The notes under the pieces: model-generated
Database searches by the model: none
Told to the model about the DNA's origin: nothing
What the model saw: the letters and a program-made list of their open reading frames with translations, nothing else
Assembly (NCBI GenBank): GCA_947642555.1
Contig: CANRSX010000012.1
Coordinates: 1-64,000 of the forward strand
DNA length: 64,000 nucleotides
Source: an uncultured Roseburia sp.
GTDB taxonomy: Bacteria; Bacillota; Clostridia; Lachnospirales; Lachnospiraceae
Direction: 5' to 3'
Program-made: the position numbers and the translations under genes
Shown: in pieces, positions 55,212 to 63,096 of the stretch
Layout: every line of letters begins with the position of its first letter
How positions within the stretch are numbered: position 1 is the first letter of the stretch

Positions 55212-56276
55212 TCATTTCCCCTCTCTTAAAAATCGCTGCCAGTCTGCGCAGGAAAACGGATCCGCGATCCCCGCCTGCCCGAACCGCCTGGCAATCTCCG
55301 GCGGAAGCTCCTCCGAAACGATCTCCCCGTCCTCCATCAGCATGTAAATCCGGTTCTCCTGGCCCTCCCTGCTGTAAAAGCAGAGCTGATCGATATAGCG
55401 CCGGAACATGCCGTCAGGCTGCCTGACACAGCGGATTAAAATCCCGACATTCACATACCGGTAAATCCGGTTCTCAAGGCGCGACGCGTCCCGCTCGTCC
55501 TCCATCATATTCTGAATCCGGTCCGGCAGCTTCCTGACATCGTCTAAGTGAATCGTGGTAAAGCCGCTCACACCGGTGCTCCACTGCTCGATCAGGGAGG
55601 TCACCTCCACCGACCTGGCCTCCGAGAGCATCAGCCACTTCGGATTCTGCCGCAGGCTCGCCTTGATCGCGTCCGTGTAGGTAAATCCGTGGCCAATCCG
55701 AAGCTCAACCGAATCAGCGCCCGGATTGATCTCCCCGTAGTGCATCTCCAGAGAATCCTCAATCGTGATCACGCGCTCATTCTTCGGAATAAACTGCATA
55801 AAAAACTTCGCGCATTCCGTCTTCCCGGCCCCCGGCTCCCCGCCAAACACAAAATTCATGCCGGTCAGGACACAGTTCATCAGAAGGTGCAGAATCCGCT
55901 CAGGGCAGTAGCCCTCTTTTATCATCCGGCGTATATTGCTGCGCACGAGACACGGCGATTTGCGGATGCAGATGCTGATCCCGGATGCCGCTACGGAATC
56001 GTGGATAATGCTGATCCGAAGCTCTTTTGTGTCCGCCTCCAGCACTTTATTGGCATTGTTAAACTGTTTGTTGACGCAATTGGAAATATTGTGGGTAAAC
56101 GTGCTGATAAACGATTCCGTCAGCTCTTCGGGGGCGCGGTAGCGCCCCTTCTTTAAATCCGTAATCCAAAGCTCTCTTCCGTTGTAGTCCACATCCGTCA
56201 CCCCGGGCTGCGACACATAATTCCAAAGCACGCCGAACTGCTTTTCCGTCGGCTCAAATGTAATCATTTCTCCCAT
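55212..56276 (-). CDS. TadA/CpaF-type secretion ATPase
   Basis: A 354-aa ATPase, shorter than typical CpaF because the long N-terminal helical domain is absent. P-loop FVFGGEPGAGKTECAKFF (about residues 167-184), Asp box IEDSLEM, Walker B-like WLMLSEARS and His box GFTTIHLDD are present. It powers pilus assembly in the cytoplasm. ATG 56276 has AAAGGAGG six bases upstream; an open frame of 79 more codons upstream covers the 55-aa peptide gene and is rejected. Confidence 0.92.
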   Translation of the reverse strand: MGEMITFEPTEKQFGVLWNYVSQPGVTDVDYNGRELWITDLKKGRYRAPEELTESFISTFTHNISNCVNKQFNNANKVLEADTKELRISIIHDSVAASGISICIRKSPCLVRSNIRRMIKEGYCPERILHLLMNCVLTGMNFVFGGEPGAGKTECAKFFMQFIPKNERVITIEDSLEMHYGEINPGADSVELRIGHGFTYTDAIKASLRQNPKWLMLSEARSVEVTSLIEQWSTGVSGFTTIHLDDVRKLPDRIQNMMEDERDASRLENRIYRYVNVGILIRCVRQPDGMFRRYIDQLCFYSREGQENRIYMLMEDGEIVSEELPPEIARRFGQAGIADPFSCADWQRFLREGK

Positions 56277-56287
56277 TCCGGCCTCCT

Positions 56288-56455
56288 TTACGTCGTCATC
56301 CCGTTCATATTTGCAAAAAAGCTGGTCAGCGCCTTCTGAAATTCCGTCGCCACGTATCCGTCCGACGAGAGCGCCGCCACGATAATCGCCCCTAACGCCA
56401 GCAGGACAATCACTGCCAGAATCGCATTGCCATAATGTTTCATTACCTGTTCCAT
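56288..56455 (-). CDS. 55-aa Flp-like pilin candidate
   Basis: A short gene: ATG 56455 with GGAGG eight bases upstream, stop 56288-56290. The product is MEQVMKHYGNAILAVIVLLA, then LGAIIVAALSSDGYVATEFQ, then KALTSFFANMNGMTT. It is a hydrophobic helix with a small polar C-terminus and lies just before the ATPase, as a main pilin would. No G/XXXXEY-type Flp cleavage site is seen. Confidence 0.82.
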   Translation of the reverse strand: MEQVMKHYGNAILAVIVLLALGAIIVAALSSDGYVATEFQKALTSFFANMNGMTT

Positions 56456-56484
56456 ATAAATTCCTCCTTGTCAGAAATCTTCTG

Positions 56485-57159
56485 TTATCCTGTTTTTCCT
56501 GTTCCCGCAGCACCCGATGCGGTCCCTCTGCCGCTATATACCCTTCGCGCTGTTTTTGCCGCCTTTCTGGCCTTTAACCGCTCCTCCTGCTGCCGCAGTC
56601 TCTGCCGGTCCCGCTCCGCTTCGTCCGCGAGCCGCTCGATCAGCAGCGCGATACGCCGCAGCTCCTGCAGCAGAGCCCCGCTCTGTCCGCTCCATCCTGC
56701 CGCGGATGCAAGCTCCCTGCGCAGATATGCTTCTCCCGCGCCTTTTTGCAGCGCGTCATAAAAACCGTTGCAGAACGGAATCTCGCCGATATACTCCGGA
56801 TCCACCCGGTATACGCGCTCCAGATAGCGCCGGTCCACCGCTTCCTTCTGCGGATATCCGCCCAGCAGATAGATCAGCCGGTCCGAGATGTGAAAATCCT
56901 GCATGAAAAACTGCTCCACACACCGTCTCTCCCGCCGCAGGCTCACCACCACAAGATCCGCATGCCAGAGCACATGTCTCTTGCGCGCGGAAAACCCGCT
57001 TCCGCAGTCAAAAAAATGGATCTCGCCGTCTCCGCCGCTCAACGTCCCCCCGGACATGAGCTTCTGCTTTGGGCAGAGCACGGACATGACCTCTGTAATG
57101 GCGCGCAGATGCGTCGTCGTCCCGCTCTGATGCTCCTCACTCCAAAATGCTATATTCAT
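56485..57159 (-). CDS. TadZ/CpaE-like protein with degenerate P-loop
   Basis: A 224-aa protein. It begins MNIAFWSEEHQSGTTTHLRA, a MinD-type deviant Walker A in which the signature Lys is replaced. A receiver/MinD-like core follows (DLVVVSLRRERRCVEQFF, LIYLLGGYPQKEAVDRRYLE) and then a Glu/Arg-rich coiled tail (EAERDRQRLRQQEERLKARK). TadZ proteins localise the pilus machine. It is the first gene of the locus. Loss of the Lys suggests it binds but may not hydrolyse ATP. Confidence 0.78.
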   Translation of the reverse strand: MNIAFWSEEHQSGTTTHLRAITEVMSVLCPKQKLMSGGTLSGGDGEIHFFDCGSGFSARKRHVLWHADLVVVSLRRERRCVEQFFMQDFHISDRLIYLLGGYPQKEAVDRRYLERVYRVDPEYIGEIPFCNGFYDALQKGAGEAYLRRELASAAGWSGQSGALLQELRRIALLIERLADEAERDRQRLRQQEERLKARKAAKTARRVYSGRGTASGAAGTGKTG

Positions 57160-57176
57160 CTGTCACTTTCTACCAT

Positions 57177-57228
57177 GCCGCACAGCACACGCCGCATGAC
57201 AAAACGCCGCATACGACTGCTGCCGCAT
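57177..57228 (-). repeat. Four heptamer repeats in the pilus operon leader
   Basis: On the plus strand GCCGCAY heptamers start at 57177, 57191, 57206 and 57222, 14-16 bases apart. On the mRNA they read (A/G)TGCGGC. They lie in the untranslated leader between the promoter at 57310-57338 and ATG 57159. Confidence 0.75.
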
Positions 57229-57309
57229 GAAATCACCGGAAACTATGGATGATCCTTCTGCCTCCATAAAGCACACTTGCAAGATGTGTATCTGATAAAA
57301 GATGCAACT

Positions 57310-57338
57310 ATCATACCGCTGCTCTTTACGTTTGTAAA
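57310..57338 (-). promoter_or_regulatory. Promoter of the Tad-like operon
   Basis: Minus-strand TTTACA (57338-57333), 17-bp spacer, TATGAT (57315-57310). It predicts a leader of about 145 bases. Confidence 0.75.
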
Positions 57339-57445
57339 TATGCATTTTTATTTTTGTTACATTTTGACAAAAGAAAAGCTTTCACTTTTCTTTTCCTTCT
57401 ATTTCATATATAATAGTCTCACATCATAGAAATGAGGTTTCAGCC

Positions 57446-58318
57446 ATGAAAAATTTTGTTATCACAACCGATACGACCGCAGATCTGCCGGCGGATTATG
57501 TAGAGAAACACCAGCTTGGCATTTTGTCCTTAACCTACACGCTTGCGGATCAGACCTACACCTGGGAGAATCCGCTCCCCGTGAAGGATTTTTATAACTA
57601 TATGCGCGAGGGCTCTCTTCCCACGACCTCACAGGTCAATCCGGAAGAGGCGGCGGCTGCCTTTGAGACTATCATCCGGCAGCAGGACGCCGACATTCTT
57701 CATATCGCCTTCTCCTCCGGCTTAAGCGGAAGCTGCGGCAGCTGCCGGATCGCTGCCGCGGAGCTCGCGGAACAATATCCGGCGCACCGGATTATCGTCG
57801 TCGATTCCCTGTGCGCGTCTCTGGGCGAGGGACTTCTGGTGCACAAGGCCGTCTGTATGCGGGAGGAAGGGAAAACACTCGACGAGGTCGTCGCCTGGCT
57901 CGAGGAGCACAAGCTGAATCTGGTGCACAATTTCACCGTCAATGATCTGTTCCACCTCTACCGCGGGGGACGCGTCTCAAAGACAGCCGCCTTTGTCGGC
58001 ACACTCATCAATATCAAACCGATCCTTCACGTGGACGACGAAGGCCATCTGATCCCGCTCTCGAAGGTGCGCGGACGCAAAAAATCCCTGCTCGCTCTCG
58101 TGGACGCCATGGGCGCTCAGATGGGCTCCTGGCGTGATCAGAACGATATCGTCTTCATCAGCCACGGCGACTGTGAGGAGGACGCGCAGTTTGTCGCGGA
58201 TCAGATCCGTGCGCGTTTCGGCATTGAAAGCTTTCTGATCAACTACGTCGGACCGACGATCGGCGCGCACACCGGTCCCGGGGTCGTCGCGCTCTTTTAT
58301 ATGGGCGATTACCGCTGA
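57446..58318 (+). CDS. DegV-family fatty-acid-binding protein
   Basis: A 290-aa cytoplasmic protein of the DegV/FakB family, which holds a fatty acid for phosphorylation by FakA. Signatures: ITTDTTADLP, TTSQVNPEE, IAFSSGLSGS, VVDSLCASLG and the late GPTIGAHTGPGVVALFY. The length is normal. ATG 57446 has GAGG about ten bases upstream, and a TATAAT (57409-57414) precedes it. No fakA is in the window. Confidence 0.95.
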   Translation: MKNFVITTDTTADLPADYVEKHQLGILSLTYTLADQTYTWENPLPVKDFYNYMREGSLPTTSQVNPEEAAAAFETIIRQQDADILHIAFSSGLSGSCGSCRIAAAELAEQYPAHRIIVVDSLCASLGEGLLVHKAVCMREEGKTLDEVVAWLEEHKLNLVHNFTVNDLFHLYRGGRVSKTAAFVGTLINIKPILHVDDEGHLIPLSKVRGRKKSLLALVDAMGAQMGSWRDQNDIVFISHGDCEEDAQFVADQIRARFGIESFLINYVGPTIGAHTGPGVVALFYMGDYR

Positions 58319-58344
58319 ACGCAGCTTTTTTTTTCAATAACCGG

Positions 58345-58375
58345 TTGACTTTCCCCCTTGTGGAAGGTGTACAGT
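58345..58375 (+). promoter_or_regulatory. MerR-type promoter/operator
   Basis: TTGACT (58345-58350) and TACAGT (58370-58375) are 19 bp apart, the overlong spacing typical of MerR-activated promoters. The spacer holds a dyad (ACTTTCC...GGAAGGT). It implies that the MerR gene just downstream controls itself and the two genes that follow. Confidence 0.88.
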
Positions 58376-58441
58376 CAGTTTACAGACAGGCCGCGAACGC
58401 CGTCAGAGGAGACGGGCCAGTCGGCAGGAGGATCCGGACGC

Positions 58442-59083
58442 ATGAAAATCAATCAGGTCGAGCAGGCAGTCGGCATCACTAGAAAGAACATCCGCTTTTA
58501 TGAGGAGCAGGGCCTGCTGCATCCCTCACGCAATCCGGTAAACGGATACCGTGATTACACGGACAGCGACGTCTCCCTTCTGCTTAAGATCCGGCTGCTG
58601 CGCAGGCTCTCGGTTCCGATCGAGGAGATCCGCCAGCTACGGGAAAACCGGCTCTCTCTCACCGACTGTATGCAGCGCCATATCATCCATCTGAATCATG
58701 AGAAGCAGAATCTCTCCCTGATTCAGGAAATGTGCGAGGAGATCGGAAGCGCAGACACACCGTTTGACTCCCTGCCGGCCGCGGACTATCTGGAAAAAAT
58801 GCGGCAGCTTGAGGAAGGAGGCACACGTTTTATGGATATCGAAAAGGAAGATCAGAGAAAACGCAAATACGGAGCCGTCATCGGAGCGATGATCATGATC
58901 CTTCTGATGGGATTTATGATCGCCCTGTTTCTGTGGGGAAATACCGTTGATCCGATTCCGACCGGTATCTTCTTATTTTTTCTTGCGATACCGGTGATTG
59001 TGATTGTCTGCATTGTCGTTGCACTGTGTCAGAGATTCCGTGAGATTGAAGGAGGAGAAGAACATGAAGCTGTTAAATATTGA
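58442..59083 (+). CDS. Membrane-bound MerR-family regulator
   Basis: A 213-aa protein. The N-terminal MerR winged helix is complete (MKINQVEQAVGITRKNIRFY, then EEQGLLHPSRNPVNGYRDY). A coiled dimerisation helix follows. The C-terminal third has two membrane helices (GAVIGAMIMILLMGFMIALF and IFLFFLAIPVIVIVCIVVAL), so the regulator is membrane-tethered. ATG 58442 has GGAGG ten bases upstream. Its signal may be envelope state or a membrane ligand. The ybjQ-like gene overlaps its end by 20 bp. Confidence 0.92.
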   Translation: MKINQVEQAVGITRKNIRFYEEQGLLHPSRNPVNGYRDYTDSDVSLLLKIRLLRRLSVPIEEIRQLRENRLSLTDCMQRHIIHLNHEKQNLSLIQEMCEEIGSADTPFDSLPAADYLEKMRQLEEGGTRFMDIEKEDQRKRKYGAVIGAMIMILLMGFMIALFLWGNTVDPIPTGIFLFFLAIPVIVIVCIVVALCQRFREIEGGEEHEAVKY

Positions 59084-59375
59084 TTATATTCCCGGGAAAG
59101 AGATTGAAGCGCTGGGCATTGTAAAGGGCACCATCGTGCAGTCGAAGAATTTCGGCAAGGATTTTATGGCCGGGATCAAGACGCTTGTCGGCGGCGAGAT
59201 CACCGCGTACACGGAGATGTTAAATGAAGCCCGTCAGATCGCGATCAAGCGGATGGTCGACGAGGCCGTCTCGCTCGGCGCGGACGCTGTCATCAACATC
59301 CGGTTCGCATCGTCCTCGACCATGCAGAGCGCAGCCGAGGTCATCGCATACGGGACAGCGGTAAAGATATTATAA
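59064..59375 (+). CDS. YbjQ/UPF0145-family protein
   Basis: A 103-aa small soluble protein of the YbjQ family (pfam01906). IEALGIVKGTIVQSKNFGKD, then FMAGIKTLVGGEITAYTEML, then LGADAVINIRFASSSTM are diagnostic. Relatives form pentamers; function is unsettled, with a link to metal or envelope stress suggested. GAAGGAGG precedes ATG 59064, inside the end of the MerR gene, so translation is coupled. Confidence 0.93.
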   Translation: MKLLNIDYIPGKEIEALGIVKGTIVQSKNFGKDFMAGIKTLVGGEITAYTEMLNEARQIAIKRMVDEAVSLGADAVINIRFASSSTMQSAAEVIAYGTAVKIL

Positions 59376-59402
59376 TCAGGATTTAACTTCAGGAGGCAGA
59401 CA

Positions 59403-60215
59403 ATGGACACTGGAACGGTTACGGTATCAAACGATGTGATTATGGGGATCCTCTCGGCGATGAATATCGCCATCTTCGGCCCTGTATTTCTGCTTGTCAT
59501 ATGGAAGCTCCGCAAAAAATGTAAGCTGGCCCCCGCGTTTGCCGGTGCGCTCACCTTCATCAATGCAGCTCTGATTTTAGAGAGCATCCCGAAATACTTT
59601 TTGTTTTCCGGGACGAATCCGGTGTCCTCTTTTATCTTAAACCATGCGGCCGCCTTCACCTTAACCGGCGCTCTCTTAGCCGGCGTCTTTGAAGAATGCG
59701 GCCGCTATATCACCTTCCGCTATGTCCTGGCAAACCATACGGCAAAAGAGACTGCGGTCACCTTTGGCATCGGCCACGGCGGTATCGAGTGCATCCTGAT
59801 CACCGGCATCTCCATGATTCCGAATCTGGCCTACGCGTTTCTCATCAACGAGGGGAGCATGGCCACGATCATGCAGGAGCTGCCCGCAGCGGACGCGGCC
59901 GCGCTTCAGATGGTAGTGGACTCGCTCACGTCGGCGGATTTTATGACCTTTGCCTGGGGGATCTGGGAGCGCGTCTTCGCTCTGATCCTGCACATCTCGC
60001 TCTCCGTGCTCGTGTTTGCGGCTGTTAAAATGAAATCCAGATTTCATTTCTTATTCCCGCTCGCCATATTGCTGCACACGCTTGCGGATATTCCGGCAGG
60101 TCTGTATCAGACCGGCATACTCCCGCTGATCCCGACCGAGATGATCATCGCGACCTTCTCCTTCGGCTGCGCGGTATCTGCCTATAAGCTTTATATCAGT
60201 AATACGTTATCGTAA
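59403..60215 (+). CDS. YhfC-family intramembrane metalloprotease-like protein
   Basis: A 270-aa membrane protein with about seven helices. The family motifs are seen: GVFEECGRYITFRYVL (EExxR-like) and FGIGHGGIECILITG, then HTLADIPAGLYQTG, which together resemble the CAAX/glutamic intramembrane proteases. Substrates are unknown. CAGGAGGC precedes ATG 59403. It is the last gene of the MerR operon and overlaps the convergent phosphatase gene by 20 bp. Confidence 0.9.
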   Translation: MDTGTVTVSNDVIMGILSAMNIAIFGPVFLLVIWKLRKKCKLAPAFAGALTFINAALILESIPKYFLFSGTNPVSSFILNHAAAFTLTGALLAGVFEECGRYITFRYVLANHTAKETAVTFGIGHGGIECILITGISMIPNLAYAFLINEGSMATIMQELPAADAAALQMVVDSLTSADFMTFAWGIWERVFALILHISLSVLVFAAVKMKSRFHFLFPLAILLHTLADIPAGLYQTGILPLIPTEMIIATFSFGCAVSAYKLYISNTLS

Positions 60216-61371
60216 CCTGCTTTCCCATTTTTTCCGCGACCGCGGCAAGCTGTTCCACGAGATTCATGCGCATGCTTAAGTCAAACGTGAGCTCCGTGTC
60301 CTGGTGCGCCTCATTCATCGCGGTCCCGACAAACAGATTTAAGCCGGTACACTCCTCGATGATCAGCTTTGCAAGCCTGGACGCGCCGTTTGCGGCGTCG
60401 AGCTCGTCAAAAAAGTCGGCGTCGAACTCGTCATTTTCATACCGCTTTAAGAGCTTTAGCGCCCGGCCTAATGTCAGCACCCCCTCCGTCACCAGGTCGA
60501 GACCCTCGATCTCGGCCATGGGCGGCACATCCGGGTTCAGCCGGTCCGCTTTTGTCACGATCTCCTTGTGCAGAATCCGGGCGGCGATCAGCGCGCTGGT
60601 TCCGCCGGACACGACCTTTTTCCCCTCCGCGCGCATAAAATCGCGCATCAGCCTCTCATCGTCCTCTTTGTTCTTCGGCGGCCCGGTAAAGAGGTTGATA
60701 AGCTTCTGCTCGATCACGCGCGTCACTGCAACCGTAGTGTCATCCCCGGGCTTCTGGATATACAGATCGTCGCATGCCTTGGAAAGCAGCGCCGCAAGGC
60801 GGGAGGCCGAGAGGGTTTCCTTTGTGCATTTTAAGGTGTACTCCGCCATATTTTCCCAGGTCCACCCCTGCAGGTCTAAGATCTCACCCGCGCCGGCATA
60901 GATCACGCCGTCGCTCATCAGCACAAAACAGTCGTTTTTCTGCACCTGAAAACGGTACTCGTGCACCCGCTTCCCCGCGATCTCCCTGGTCTCGTAAGGG
61001 TATGTTACAATCCTTTTATCGCGGATGAAGACACAGTCCGGGTTGTCATATTCGACCAGGTACGCCTCCCCGTTATGAAAAATCTGCAGGATGCTGAAGG
61101 TCGCATAGGCAACCTTTCTCTCCTGACAGACCGGCAGGGTGCGGGCAATCGTATCCACACAGGATTCGATCGTGGCGCCCTCATGGAGCATCGTCGCCAA
61201 GATCTTTGAGGTCAGCGTGGCGAGGATATTCGCCTTCACGCCGCTTCCCATGCCGTCCGCAAGGATCACGATATCCGAGTCGTCCGTCCGGACAACCTCC
61301 ACCTTATCCCCGCACAGTTCTTCTTTATATTTATTCAGGCTTTTCCACGCCACATCGATACTAACGCTCAT
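60196..61371 (-). CDS. SpoIIE/PP2C-type serine phosphatase of the hydrogenase module
   Basis: A 391-aa cytoplasmic protein. PP2C/SpoIIE metal motifs: VRTDDSDIVILADGMGSGVK near the start and VLMSDGVIYAG, then PGDDTTVAVTRV. The C-terminal about 170 residues have no recognised domain (VSGGTSALIAARILHKEIVT). Orthologues sit beside HydS-type [FeFe] hydrogenases in many Clostridia and are thought to relay the hydrogen signal by dephosphorylation. ATG 61371 overlaps the sensor's stop (ATGA). Confidence 0.92.
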   Translation of the reverse strand: MSVSIDVAWKSLNKYKEELCGDKVEVVRTDDSDIVILADGMGSGVKANILATLTSKILATMLHEGATIESCVDTIARTLPVCQERKVAYATFSILQIFHNGEAYLVEYDNPDCVFIRDKRIVTYPYETREIAGKRVHEYRFQVQKNDCFVLMSDGVIYAGAGEILDLQGWTWENMAEYTLKCTKETLSASRLAALLSKACDDLYIQKPGDDTTVAVTRVIEQKLINLFTGPPKNKEDDERLMRDFMRAEGKKVVSGGTSALIAARILHKEIVTKADRLNPDVPPMAEIEGLDLVTEGVLTLGRALKLLKRYENDEFDADFFDELDAANGASRLAKLIIEECTGLNLFVGTAMNEAHQDTELTFDLSMRMNLVEQLAAVAEKMGKQVTITYY

Positions 61372-63074
61372 TCTTCCTCCAGAATCGCATCCCTAAGCTT
61401 CGTCATCGTCACCTTTGTCTCCGCCGTCGTCTCGCCGAGCAGACCGGCGATCTCCTGGGCCACCATCATCTGTTTCTCGATGACCTTCTGCGCGATCTCA
61501 AGCGCGTCCACCTTAAAGTGATAGTGCTGCTCCTTTAGCTTTTCCTCCTGGGTGATATCCTGGAAACGCACCAGCACGCAGTCGATATCCTTAATATAGA
61601 CGATGGTCTCCTCCATAGTCAGCGCTCCGTGCTCCATCTTCACCTTTTTATTGTAAATCGGCTCTTTCGTGCGGAATGTCTCTTCGATATCATCGATCTC
61701 GATAAATTCAAAGATATACCGGGAGAGCGCCTCCTCTTTTCCGACGCCAAGCAGCTCCTGCCCCTTCCGGTTGCACTCGCGGATCCGGAATTCGGAATCG
61801 ACCACCAGGAAAACATTCGGCGTCACATCCAGCACGACATTTGACATTGATTCAGACTGGATCAGCGCGTACGGCATACACATGTCATTTTCCGCGCGTC
61901 CCTGATACACGGCGATCGCCTTCTCCCGGCAGGTCTGATACCCGCACGCACCGCAGTTTAACTCATCGCTTTCGGTGTATTTTCCCGTGCCCCGCAGGAT
62001 CTTCCGGATCTCCTCCTCGTCCGGCATCTTATCAAAAAGACCGCGGTCCCCGAATTCCCTGGCAAGCTCCCGACTGGCCATATCGGGAAGGCTTCTGGCC
62101 GGTTTGTGCGACGCGTCCCGCTCCATCTTCACTTTTGCGCGGACATACGAGGTATTCCAGCGCGCCGACGCCGGCCCCTTCACACAGCCCCCGTCGCAGA
62201 CGTTCGCCTCGATAAAGCAGTGGGTGAGTTCCCCCCGCTTTAAGCATTCGAGCAGCTCCATGCAGTGTTCCAGGCCGTCCACATGCACCTTCTGATAAAA
62301 ATCGTCCCCTTTTTCCGCCATCACGGACAGGATCACGCCTCCGCTCACCGGATAGAGACGGTTTACCTCCGGATCCGGATTGCCAAACGGCGCTTCCTCC
62401 AGAGAAGCGGGGTCGATTCCCTCCTGCTTCATCCAGAGCGCAAGCTCCTCAAACGTTAAAATCGCGTCGATCGCCCCCGCGATCCGCTCGTCTCCCTCCG
62501 CCTCCTGCTTTTTGGCAATGCACGGGCCCAGGAATACTACTTTTGTCGCATCCCCGTACAGCTTTTTGATGTACCGCCCGTGGGCAATCATCGGCGACAC
62601 CACAGGCGCCATGAGAGACGCGCATTCCGGATAATACTTTTCCACGAGATCATTCATGGCCGGACAGCAGGTCGTGATGATATTCGGCATCTTCTTTTCA
62701 TCCAGAAGCTTCTGGTATTCAGCCGTCACCAGCGCCGCCCCCTCGGCCGTCTCGCGCACCTCCGAAAATCCGAGTGAAAGCAGCGCGGAGACGATCTGCC
62801 CGGGCGTTCCCGCCTCGATCACGCCGAGATAGGACGGCGCGATCGAGATCACGGTTTTTGCCCCGGAGGCGAGATAGCCCTTTACCCTGGAAAGATCGCT
62901 CGCAAAGGTCTTGGCATTCTGCGGGCAGACCTCAAGGCAGTGGCCACAGTGAATGCAGTGATCGTGCAGAATATGCGCCTGCTCATTTACGACCGCAATC
63001 GCCTTTACCATGCAGTGGCGCACACATTTATAACAGTGGCGGCATTTTGCATCCTTAAAATCAATTACGTTCAC
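61368..63074 (-). CDS. HydS-type sensory [FeFe] hydrogenase with PAS domain
   Basis: A 568-aa protein. Order: two 4Fe-4S ferredoxin sites (CRHCYKCVRHCMVKAI, CIHCGHCLEVCPQNAK); an H-cluster domain with L1 TTCCPAM, L2 GPCIAKKQEAE and L3 EANVCDGGCVKGP, all four cysteines kept; an Fe-S site (CGACGYQTCREKAIA); and a C-terminal PAS domain (NVFLVVDSEFRIRECNRKGQ). The altered loops and PAS domain mark a hydrogen sensor rather than a bulk enzyme. The start is GTG 63074, with GGAGG six bases upstream; ATG 63107 overlaps the upstream gene and is less likely. Confidence 0.93.
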   Translation of the reverse strand: MNVIDFKDAKCRHCYKCVRHCMVKAIAVVNEQAHILHDHCIHCGHCLEVCPQNAKTFASDLSRVKGYLASGAKTVISIAPSYLGVIEAGTPGQIVSALLSLGFSEVRETAEGAALVTAEYQKLLDEKKMPNIITTCCPAMNDLVEKYYPECASLMAPVVSPMIAHGRYIKKLYGDATKVVFLGPCIAKKQEAEGDERIAGAIDAILTFEELALWMKQEGIDPASLEEAPFGNPDPEVNRLYPVSGGVILSVMAEKGDDFYQKVHVDGLEHCMELLECLKRGELTHCFIEANVCDGGCVKGPASARWNTSYVRAKVKMERDASHKPARSLPDMASRELAREFGDRGLFDKMPDEEEIRKILRGTGKYTESDELNCGACGYQTCREKAIAVYQGRAENDMCMPYALIQSESMSNVVLDVTPNVFLVVDSEFRIRECNRKGQELLGVGKEEALSRYIFEFIEIDDIEETFRTKEPIYNKKVKMEHGALTMEETIVYIKDIDCVLVRFQDITQEEKLKEQHYHFKVDALEIAQKVIEKQMMVAQEIAGLLGETTAETKVTMTKLRDAILEEE

Positions 63075-63096
63075 TCTGCTCCTCCCTGTATGGCGG

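Noticed and set aside
56277-56513. Long N-terminus for the secretion ATPase
   Set aside because: It covers the 55-aa pilin candidate in another frame, and the strong RBS sits before ATG 56276.
57163-57345. 60-codon minus-strand frame before the pilus locus
   Set aside because: It spans the promoter and the repeat region and has no RBS; more likely a leader.
57160-57445. c-di-GMP (GEMM) riboswitch in the pilus leader
   Set aside because: The conserved GEMM core could not be found by eye.
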